NCBI GenBank assembly: GCA_017613855.1
Contig: JAGACY010000258.1
Location: 1 to 15,860 of the forward strand
Reading direction: 5' to 3'
DNA: 15,860 nt
From: Pseudomonadota bacterium
GTDB taxonomy: Bacteria; Myxococcota; Bradymonadia; UBA4248
The stretch's first letter is position 1. Each line of letters starts with the position of its first letter. A program made the translations under genes and the position numbers. The notes beneath the pieces were generated by a model. It was given only the letters and a program-made list of their open reading frames with translations, searched no databases and was not told the origin of the DNA. Shown here piece after piece: positions 7,823 to 13,662 of this stretch.

Positions 7823-10800
7823 TTATATCGGCTGTATCAATACTTCTCTGGGTTTCTGACCTTTCTGGGGACCGACAATGCCTTCGCGTTCGAGCTGTTC
7901 GATCAGTCGTCCGGCGCGTGGGAAACCAATGCCGAGGCGGCGTTGGAGGAAAGATGCCGATGCCTGGCGCGTTTCTGCCACGAGCTGCACTGCCTGGTCA
8001 AACAGGGGATCGAGATCGCTCGAACCGCCCGATGACGCGCAGTCTGCCTCGTCGACCACTTCATCTTTGGGTGTGGTAATGTCGAGATTGTATTCGGGCT
8101 GCCGCTGATTTGCGAGGAATTGTACGACTTTCTGAACTTCTTCGTCAGAAACAAACGCTCCATGAACGCGCTGCAGGATGCCGGTATTGGGTGGCAGGAA
8201 AAGGCTGTCGCCCATGCCGAGTAAGTTTTCTGCGCCCTGCTGATCGAGGATTGTACGCGAATCGACGTAGCTGAACACGCGGAATGCAATACGCGTTGGA
8301 AAATTGGCTTTTATCACGCCGGTGATGACGTTGGTCGAAGGACGCTGTGTCGCCAGAATAATGTGTATACCTGCAGCGCGGGCTTTTTGTGCAAGGCGTG
8401 CAATGGATTTTTCGATTTCTTTGCCAGCGGTCATCATGAGATCGGCAAACTCATCAACGACAATGACGATATAGGGCATGTGCTGGTATTTGGGCTGACC
8501 ATTTTCGTCGACTTCCTGGGTGCATGCAATGGCACTTGGCAATGTCGGATTTTTGAGCTGCTCGTTGTAACCGGCGATGTTTCGCACACCGAAGGAAGCC
8601 AGTTTGCGATAGCGTTCGTCCATTTCTTCGCATGCCCAGTCGAGCGCTGCGGCAGTTTCATTGGGGGTGGTAATCGGCGGTACCAGCAGATGCGGAATGC
8701 CCTCGTAAATGCTGAGCTCGAGCATCTTGGGATCGACCAGGATCAGCTTAACATCGTCGGGGCTTGCATTGAACAGCAAGCTGCAGATCATCGTGTTGAT
8801 GGCGACGGATTTACCGCTGCCCGTTGAACCAGCCACCAAAAGATGCGGCATTTTAGCCAAATCACTGACGACCGGCTCTCCCTCACTGTCTTTGCCCAGG
8901 GCGATGGTCAGCAGGCTCTTGGATTTGGTAAACTGCGGAGAACCTATGATTTCCTTGAGGTAAATCATATTTCTGTTTTCATTCGGAATTTCGATACCGA
9001 CGACGCCTTTGCCGGGAATTGGGGCGAGAATTCGGATGGACACGATCTCGAGCGCCATCATAAGGTCATCCGAAAGTGAGGCGATCTTAGCGACTTTTGT
9101 TCCGGGAGCCGGTTTAAATTCAAATCGTGTAATAATCGGTCCCGGGCAGATTTGTACAACTTCACCCTGAATATGATATTCCGCGAGTTTTTCTACGATT
9201 TTATCGGCATAGTGCTGGAGTGCATCATGATCAAAGCCTTTTTGAGTTGCGGGATCATAATGTAACAGAGAGAGAGGTGGGAATTGATAGGCTGCCTGTT
9301 CTAAGTTTTTTAATCGTTCCTTATTGGCACGATCGATTTCATCTTCACTGATGCGCTTCTTTTCTGCAGCAACCACAAAGGAATTTTTAGGCGTTATATT
9401 ATTTTTTTTTATATTCGGTGCCTGATCCTGGATGATATCATCAATTTCTTCGTCCACCCCATCGTCATCCAAAGATAGGTTGCTGTAATCATTTTTATGA
9501 TGATTGGAGTCTTGTTCCTCGGATGCATTGAGCAATGCTCTGATTTCGGATGATGCCGGAATGATGGTTTTATTCTCATTTTCGACAGGAAGATGAATAT
9601 TATTTTGCGCCGGTGCCGGAGCTGTTACCGCTTCTTTCTCTTTTCCCCTGATTGCAGGTTCAGGTTCTTTTTTATCAACTGATGGGGGAACATTCTCCAA
9701 TTCCTTTGTCGAGGCAAAGGCATCCTTGAATTTTTGGATGCTGCTCTCTGCAGAGGCAATTCGTGTTACTGTGGATGCCGGTTTCGCAACGGAGATATCC
9801 AAATCTTCAGTTGCGAGCTGGGCGAGCAGCTCTTTGGTCATGTTAGGGGGAATTTCTGGTGCTGGAACGGGGTCTTTGGGGCCGACATAGGTGTCATCCA
9901 GTGCAATGGTGGGCCGTTCAGAAGCCGGATTGGCATGATGATTCTGCTCAGATTTTACACTGCTGCGAACAATGGAACGGGGTCTCCAGTTTCCGAGTAC
10001 TGAGGTCTTGCCACTGTGAGAAGTTTCGGTCATGCGCGTAGTTCCGATTTGTTCCGGAGCAACGATAGAATCAAACTCAAAATCCGGTTCAAGTGCAGGA
10101 ACTGATTTGGATCGCTTAATGGAGCGGGGTTTGGGGCTCGATTTGCGAATTTTTGCCATGATGTCGCCGAGCGCTTCGGGGGTACCTTCTTTGGTACGCT
10201 CTGCTTTGGGGGGCTCAGCCGTTTGTTTTTCCTCCGCTTCGATTTCTTCAGCTTCTTCTTTTGCTTGTTCTTCTTTGTTCTCGCTGGCGCTGAATACACT
10301 GGCAAGTTCATCGTCCGATTCATCTACTAAATCGGTAGATGGGCTGTCTTCTTCAGCCTCAGAGTCCTGGTCTGTTTGGGAATCTTGTGAATCCTCTTCA
10401 ATTTGGGAAATCTGTTGTTCTTTAAGGGATTGAGCCTGACGCTCTTCGAGATCGGAACTCACCTCGTTGAGCAGCTGTGAGGGGGAATCCTCATAAAAGA
10501 TGCTCTCATTGATGGATTCATCCGGCAGAGTTTCGGGGGCACTTTCTGTAATCAGAGACTCGTCTTTTGATTTTTTAAAGGGTTCGGCAAGTGCACTGCC
10601 GAGCGTTTTGAAACACCATCGGATGGCACGCCAAATCCCAAGGAAAAAGTTTTTTAATTTGGTATCGGTAACGAGCAAGCCACCAAAAATAATAAGAACG
10701 AGGCATACAGCAAAGAATGCCGCACCAGGCATGTGGCTTAGCCCAAATTGAGCTGCCCACGTTCCCAATGCACCTCCCGGATCATGCTCAAAAATCTGAT

Positions 10801-11311
10801 CACCTTCGAATCCCCAGGCCAACATGGGCGCTGCGCCAAAGATGAGAATGCATACACCGACGATTTCTGCGGGGGTGACCTCGAATTGCCGTCCACATGC
10901 GGTGCGGATGCCCATGAGAAGGCAAACCGCCGAAAAGATGAACGATGCTGCACCAAATACGGTGAGCATGACATTCGCGATATAGGAACCGATTACCCCA
11001 AATAAATTGACGCTCGTTTCGGCATCCTTGGCCAGATCGGATGACGAAAACGTAAAAAGCATCAAAAATAAAATAACGCCCAGGACGATAAACAAAACTG
11101 CAATAAAGATCGCATACAGCTTCGATTGCCTTTGGATGCGTCTTGGATTGGGAACATGCAGACGAGGCGCATCAAACTTGACATTTTTAGCCGTCGATTT
11201 TTCGAGCGATCCTTTCGCGCGGGCGATCGTCGTTTCCTGTTTGCGCTTCGAAACCGGCTGCTGTTTCCTTTTTTTCGTCTCTGTTTTCTGTGTTTTTTTC
11301 TTCTCGGGCAT
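7823..11311 (-). CDS. ftsK: DNA translocase FtsK (SpoIIIE/FtsK family), 1162 aa
   Basis: Septum-located, hexameric ATP-driven DNA pump that clears the chromosome from the division plane and, in known members, activates XerCD recombination at dif. After a basic cytoplasmic start come four membrane segments (about 66-88, 105-135, 147-167, 195-215; FtsK 4TM domain). A roughly 430-residue linker (about 240-670) is rich in E, D, S and Q. The alpha domain starts near 674 (Y-Q-F-P-P-L), Walker A is G-S-T-G-S-G-K-S at 828-835, and Walker B is V-V-D-E-F-A-D with D953-E954. The motif I-I-L-A-T-Q-R-P-S follows, and the gamma winged helix occupies 1101-1162 (S-F-L-Q-R-R-L-G-I-G-F, then E-G-I-V-G-P, ending K-P-R-E-V-L). 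All parts are present and intact. The ATG at 11311 has GAGG 10 bases upstream. The gene stands alone, divergent from the flavoprotein gene. No dif site was recognised nearby. Confidence 0.97.
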   Translation of the reverse strand: MPEKKKTQKTETKKRKQQPVSKRKQETTIARAKGSLEKSTAKNVKFDAPRLHVPNPRRIQRQSKLYAIFIAVLFIVLGVILFLMLFTFSSSDLAKDAETSVNLFGVIGSYIANVMLTVFGAASFIFSAVCLLMGIRTACGRQFEVTPAEIVGVCILIFGAAPMLAWGFEGDQIFEHDPGGALGTWAAQFGLSHMPGAAFFAVCLVLIIFGGLLVTDTKLKNFFLGIWRAIRWCFKTLGSALAEPFKKSKDESLITESAPETLPDESINESIFYEDSPSQLLNEVSSDLEERQAQSLKEQQISQIEEDSQDSQTDQDSEAEEDSPSTDLVDESDDELASVFSASENKEEQAKEEAEEIEAEEKQTAEPPKAERTKEGTPEALGDIMAKIRKSSPKPRSIKRSKSVPALEPDFEFDSIVAPEQIGTTRMTETSHSGKTSVLGNWRPRSIVRSSVKSEQNHHANPASERPTIALDDTYVGPKDPVPAPEIPPNMTKELLAQLATEDLDISVAKPASTVTRIASAESSIQKFKDAFASTKELENVPPSVDKKEPEPAIRGKEKEAVTAPAPAQNNIHLPVENENKTIIPASSEIRALLNASEEQDSNHHKNDYSNLSLDDDGVDEEIDDIIQDQAPNIKKNNITPKNSFVVAAEKKRISEDEIDRANKERLKNLEQAAYQFPPLSLLHYDPATQKGFDHDALQHYADKIVEKLAEYHIQGEVVQICPGPIITRFEFKPAPGTKVAKIASLSDDLMMALEIVSIRILAPIPGKGVVGIEIPNENRNMIYLKEIIGSPQFTKSKSLLTIALGKDSEGEPVVSDLAKMPHLLVAGSTGSGKSVAINTMICSLLFNASPDDVKLILVDPKMLELSIYEGIPHLLVPPITTPNETAAALDWACEEMDERYRKLASFGVRNIAGYNEQLKNPTLPSAIACTQEVDENGQPKYQHMPYIVIVVDEFADLMMTAGKEIEKSIARLAQKARAAGIHIILATQRPSTNVITGVIKANFPTRIAFRVFSYVDSRTILDQQGAENLLGMGDSLFLPPNTGILQRVHGAFVSDEEVQKVVQFLANQRQPEYNLDITTPKDEVVDEADCASSGGSSDLDPLFDQAVQLVAETRQASASFLQRRLGIGFPRAGRLIEQLEREGIVGPQKGQKPREVLIQPI

Positions 11312-11349
11312 TCCTGCACTACCTCATGGCGAATCCGTTCGCTGGGAGA

Positions 11350-11379
11350 TATGTACCACGTATTGGGGGAAGATAACAA
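11350..11379 (-). promoter_or_regulatory. Candidate ftsK promoter
   Basis: On the minus strand TTGTTA (11379-11374) and TACATA (11355-11350) are separated by 18 bases, about 40 bases upstream of the ftsK start codon. The -35 matches the sigma-70 consensus at four of six positions and the -10 at four of six. Position and spacing are plausible, but the match is modest. Confidence 0.3.
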
Positions 11380-11403
11380 ATTTTGAGAATGCTACATCCA
11401 TTC

Positions 11404-11445
11404 GCAATGCGCAATGCGCAATTCGTAATGCCCAATTGAAATTGT
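11404..11445. repeat. Heptamer array 1 (GCAATGC type)
   Basis: Six consecutive 7-base units: GCAATGC twice, then GCAATTC, GTAATGC, CCAATTG and AAATTGT, the last ones degenerate. Read on the minus strand it resembles the arrays at 12693-12713 and 12762-12782 and is preceded by a TTTAGGGCTTA-like leader, so it looks like an inverted relative of those elements. Confidence 0.75.
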
Positions 11446-11517
11446 AAGCCCTAAATAAGCCTATAAAGCTATGATGAGCTCCAATTCTTTAGAAATAACA
11501 TTGAGAACACCTAAATA

Positions 11518-11549
11518 ATTACGAATTACGAATTACGAATTACGAATTT
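11518..11549. repeat. Heptamer array 2 (ATTACGA x 4)
   Basis: Four perfect tandem copies of ATTACGA (11518-11545) followed by a partial unit. It is the most regular array of the set, with no sequence drift between units, which suggests recent expansion by slippage. Confidence 0.85.
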
Positions 11550-11561
11550 TGTCATGCTTGC

Positions 11562-11582
11562 CAATTGCGAATTGCGCATTAT
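11562..11582. repeat. Heptamer array 3 (CAATTGC type)
   Basis: Three units: CAATTGC, GAATTGC, GCATTAT. A candidate promoter for the flavoprotein gene overlaps it: TTGCGA (11565-11570) lies inside the array and TACTAT (11589-11594) 18 bases on. That promoter call is weak, but if real the repeat supplies the -35 box. Confidence 0.6.
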
Positions 11583-11635
11583 CTATTGTACTATCATGCG
11601 AGGGAATCATCCCTGCTCATTCGGAGGATACTTTC

Positions 11636-12505
11636 ATGCCCAATGCTGTCATCGTCGGTGCAGGCCCCGCAGGAATTTCTGCGGCTATTTATTTGGTTCG
11701 TGCAGGATTCCCTGTGACGGTTATCTATCGGGATATGGGAGCGCTTGGCAAAACGTCCTCTATTGAGAATTATTATGGCTTTTCGGATCCCATTTCCGGT
11801 CCGGATTTGTTCAATCGAGGTTTGGAACAAGCCAGACGCCTCGGGGCTGAGATCGTTCACGATGAAGTCGTCGGCCTAAGCTGGCTTGAGAAGATGACTG
11901 TCGTCACGAAGACCGCTCAATATCCTGGGGATGTCATCATCTTGGCAACAGGTGCAGCACGTGTGGCTCCCAAAATAGAAGGGCTCAAACGCCTCGAAGG
12001 CGTGGGCGTGAGCTATTGTGCCGTATGCGATGCCTTCTTTTATCGCGGCAAAGATGTCGCTGTCATAGGGCATGGTGAATATGCGCTCCACGAAGCACTT
12101 GAACTCGTCAATACTTCAAATTCGGTAACCATTTATACAATGGGTAAAACTGCCGAATTTGTATTGCCTGACAATCCTAAGTTGAAAGTGGACCAACGCA
12201 GGATAACATCCTTAAATGGTGCAGATAATCTCGAATCCGTGACACTCGAAGACGGTACAACCGTTCCCGTGGCGGGAATCTTTGTGGCTATCGGTGTGGC
12301 GGGCAGTGCGGATTTTGCACATAAAGTTGGTGCAGAAGTCGAGGGCGCTCGCATCAAAACTGACGAAAATGGCAAAACGACGCTCGATGGGCTCTATGCC
12401 TGTGGAGATTGTGTCGGGGGCATGCTCCAGGTCGCCAAAGCCGTTTATGATGGTGCCCGGGCAGCCTCACACGCCATTAAGTATTTGAGAACTCTTGGGG
12501 GATGA
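11636..12505 (+). CDS. Thioredoxin-reductase-like FAD protein with CAVC centre (289 aa)
   Basis: Flavin disulfide reductase of the low-molecular-weight TrxB type, which passes electrons from FAD to a CxxC pair and on to thioredoxin or a similar thiol protein in the cytoplasm. The FAD-binding GxGxxG is at residues 8-13 (V-G-A-G-P-A-G). The redox pair is C128-A-V-C131-D, and the second Rossmann motif is G145-H-G-E-Y-A150. A F-V-A-I-G motif follows, and the C-terminal FAD motif contains C256-G-D-C. The strand after the second Rossmann motif reads V-T-I-Y-T-M-G-K, where E. coli TrxB has the H-R-R residues that hold the NADPH phosphate. At 289 aa it is also shorter than E. coli TrxB (about 320). 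The electron donor may therefore be NADH, or a ferredoxin as in the clostridial FFTR enzymes; this is inference. The start was chosen because GGAGG lies 8 bases before ATG 11636 and the FAD motif should be N-terminal. No thioredoxin gene is adjacent. Confidence 0.88.
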   Translation: MPNAVIVGAGPAGISAAIYLVRAGFPVTVIYRDMGALGKTSSIENYYGFSDPISGPDLFNRGLEQARRLGAEIVHDEVVGLSWLEKMTVVTKTAQYPGDVIILATGAARVAPKIEGLKRLEGVGVSYCAVCDAFFYRGKDVAVIGHGEYALHEALELVNTSNSVTIYTMGKTAEFVLPDNPKLKVDQRRITSLNGADNLESVTLEDGTTVPVAGIFVAIGVAGSADFAHKVGAEVEGARIKTDENGKTTLDGLYACGDCVGGMLQVAKAVYDGARAASHAIKYLRTLGG

Positions 12506-12506
12506 T

Positions 12507-12541
12507 AATTGGTAGTTAGCAGTTAGCAGTTAGTAGTTAGG
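12507..12541. repeat. Heptamer array 4 (AGTTAGC type)
   Basis: Five units, AATTGGT, AGTTAGC twice, AGTTAGT and AGTTAGG, start two bases after the TGA stop of the flavoprotein gene. The array therefore occupies the first bases of the 3' untranslated region. Confidence 0.75.
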
Positions 12542-12591
12542 GGGCTCAAGGTTAATCCTAAAGTATGTTGGTTATTTTAGCTTCAGCCTAT

Positions 12592-12782
12592 CCCTTTAGT
12601 TTTGCATCCCAATTGCTCACTGCTCATTGCTCACTGCTAATTATGTATGCCATTCACAATGAACTTTAGCGTAGCCCTTTAGTTTTGCATCCCAATTGCG
12701 CATTGCGAATTCAGAACGCCCTTCACCTTTGGCTTTAGACTTCACTTTTAGTTTTGCATCCCAATTACGCATTACGAATTAA
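12592..12782. repeat. Three tandem composite repeats: shared leader plus heptamer array
   Basis: A leader containing TTTAGTTTTGCATCCCAATT occurs three times, at 12595-12614, 12678-12697 and 12747-12766. The first two copies are identical over 25 bases (12592-12616 and 12675-12699). Each leader runs directly into a 7-base-period array that differs between copies: CAATTGC/TCACTGC/TCATTGC units (12610-12644), CAATTGC/GCATTGC/GAATTCA (12693-12713) and CAATTAC/GCATTAC/GAATTAA (12762-12782). The copies are spaced 83 and 69 bases apart. The bases before each leader (CTTTAGCG, CTTTAGAC) are also loosely alike. The last array ends 8 bases before the ATG of the next gene. These elements fill most of the 285-bp gap. 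Confidence 0.85.
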
Positions 12783-12790
12783 AGAAAACA

Positions 12791-13336
12791 ATGCATTCAT
12801 TTTTTAAAGCAGAGTGGAAAACTATTCTGGCGCTCGTCGTATTTGGCGGAGCGCTCTATGGGTGGTTTTATTTTGATGCAGTCAAAAAAGCCGAGAAGGC
12901 TGCAGCCCCTTATGAATACACCTGTATCCAGGCTGGCAAAGCCCTGATGGATTATCATTTGGGCACAGACCTTAAAACGCTCGAACCTCAGCTGAAGGAT
13001 TTTCAGTCCTCTAGGGATGATGCACTTCATACCGTGAGATATACACGAAATGACGGTTTGATTGCTCTCAACTTTAGAGCAGATAAACTGGCAAGTATTG
13101 AATATTGGCCAAATTCGGATATCCCCATGCCAAATTGTGAGGCAGATATCGCCGAATTCACTAAAACCAATAAACCTACGTCCGAATCGATTCCCGCCAA
13201 TAACCAAAACTGGCTCATTTATTCTGGATTGGTCGCCATCGAAAGTGTGTCACAAAAGACTGAGGATGAGTTGCCTTCCGAATCTGCCGAACCCCAGACA
13301 CCCCAAAAAATTGGTTGGATTGTGATGAATCAATAA
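12791..13336 (+). CDS. Hypothetical membrane-anchored protein (181 aa)
   Basis: I recognise no family. The protein starts with a short positively charged stretch and one hydrophobic segment (about residues 11-28, T-I-L-A-L-V-V-F-G-G-A-L-Y-G-W-F-Y-F), followed by K-K-A-E-K-A. It looks like an uncleaved signal anchor with the rest outside the cytoplasm. There is no lipobox. The remainder is soluble, has two cysteines, and ends in a P-, E- and S-rich stretch (S-E-S-A-E-P-Q-T-P-Q) before I-G-W-I-V-M-N-Q. The ATG has no clear Shine-Dalgarno sequence; the upstream bases are AAAGAAAACA, and a heptamer array ends 8 bases before it. Two TAA codons in a row end the frame. A start further downstream would remove the hydrophobic segment. 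It is called a gene because of the coherent membrane topology and the absence of a competing frame. Confidence 0.75.
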   Translation: MHSFFKAEWKTILALVVFGGALYGWFYFDAVKKAEKAAAPYEYTCIQAGKALMDYHLGTDLKTLEPQLKDFQSSRDDALHTVRYTRNDGLIALNFRADKLASIEYWPNSDIPMPNCEADIAEFTKTNKPTSESIPANNQNWLIYSGLVAIESVSQKTEDELPSESAEPQTPQKIGWIVMNQ

Positions 13337-13371
13337 TAAAGATTTTGGCTTTGTATGGCGAGTGTGTTGAT

Positions 13372-13437
13372 TAGCTCTGAGCTTAGAGCTTAGAGTTGTG
13401 GCTTTATTCTCAAAGTTCAAAGCTCAAAGCTCTAAGC
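13372..13437. repeat. Opposed heptamer arrays (GAGCTTA and TCAAAGC types)
   Basis: The first array (13372-13399) reads TAGCTCT, GAGCTTA twice, GAGTTGT. The second (13410-13437) reads TCAAAGT, TCAAAGC twice, TCTAAGC. The two are roughly reverse complements of each other (GAGCTTAGAGC against GCTCTAAGCT), so the 66 bases could fold into one imperfect hairpin with a loop near 13400-13409. This is the only place in the window where two arrays face each other so closely. Confidence 0.75.
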
Positions 13438-13574
13438 TATGATCAATACAGTGGTCGATAGCCAGGATTTTTAGCTTTTTTTTCTTGGTTCTGATGGATT
13501 TTGCAATGCGTATTGTGAAAGGTTAATGATTTCGCATTGAGACAGAGAGCCGAATAAAAAAAGACTTTTAGTGT

Positions 13575-13607
13575 AATGACCGTTTCTGATATATTCAATA
13601 GGTCATT
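13575..13607 (+). promoter_or_regulatory. Inverted repeat around a TATATT box, candidate promoter/operator
   Basis: AATGACC (13575-13581) and GGTCATT (13601-13607) form a perfect 7-bp inverted repeat 26 bases apart centre to centre. Between them lies TATATT (13590-13595), a reasonable -10 for the lipoprotein gene 68 bases downstream; the -35 region (about 13567, TTTAGT) is weak. An inverted repeat astride a -10 box is the usual layout of a repressor site, but no regulator is identified. Confidence 0.3.
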
Positions 13608-13611
13608 GGAA

Positions 13612-13637
13612 TAAAAACTCATCTGTTTGAGTTTTTA
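13612..13637 (+). promoter_or_regulatory. 10-bp hairpin in the 5' leader of the lipoprotein gene
   Basis: TAAAAACTCA (13612-13621) and TGAGTTTTTA (13628-13637) are perfect complements around a 6-base loop. The structure ends 13 bases before the AGGA ribosome-binding site (13651-13654). It would form in the mRNA leader and might protect the 5' end or tune translation. It has a T-run in its 3' arm but is too AT-rich to be a strong terminator. Confidence 0.4.
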
Positions 13638-13662
13638 CTTAACTTATATAAGGAATTATACC

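Larger units (their letters stand above)
11312..11635. other. Divergent intergenic region with heptamer arrays
   Basis: This 324-bp gap lies between the starts of ftsK (minus) and the flavoprotein gene (plus), so it should hold both promoters. It carries three 7-base-period arrays (11404-11445, 11518-11549, 11562-11582), which fill about a third of it. A 5-bp hairpin, AGGGA-ATCA-TCCCT (11601-11614), sits just before the ribosome-binding site of the plus-strand gene. No gene is seen. Confidence 0.6.
13337..13662. other. 326-bp intergenic region upstream of the last lipoprotein gene
   Basis: It holds two opposed heptamer arrays (13372-13437), a T-run (about 13474-13483) that could end transcription from the left, and an upstream region for the lipoprotein gene with two inverted repeats (13575-13607 and 13612-13637). 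No gene is seen. A TTG codon at 13627 could extend the lipoprotein frame, but it lies inside a hairpin arm and lacks a ribosome-binding site. Confidence 0.6.

Noticed and set aside
8363..8827. 154-codon open frame on the plus strand
   Set aside because: It is antisense to the motor domain of ftsK, including Walker A and B; the ftsK frame explains the composition.
11549..11635. Upstream start for the flavoprotein
   Set aside because: It would add 29 residues translated from heptamer-repeat DNA before the N-terminal FAD motif, and it lacks the GGAGG site present before 11636.
7823..11635. A dif site or KOPS cluster near ftsK
   Set aside because: I looked for a 28-base dif-like palindrome and for GGGNAGGG motifs and saw none in the gaps around the gene.
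11404..13437. CRISPR array
   Set aside because: Units are 7 bases with no spacers and no cas genes nearby.
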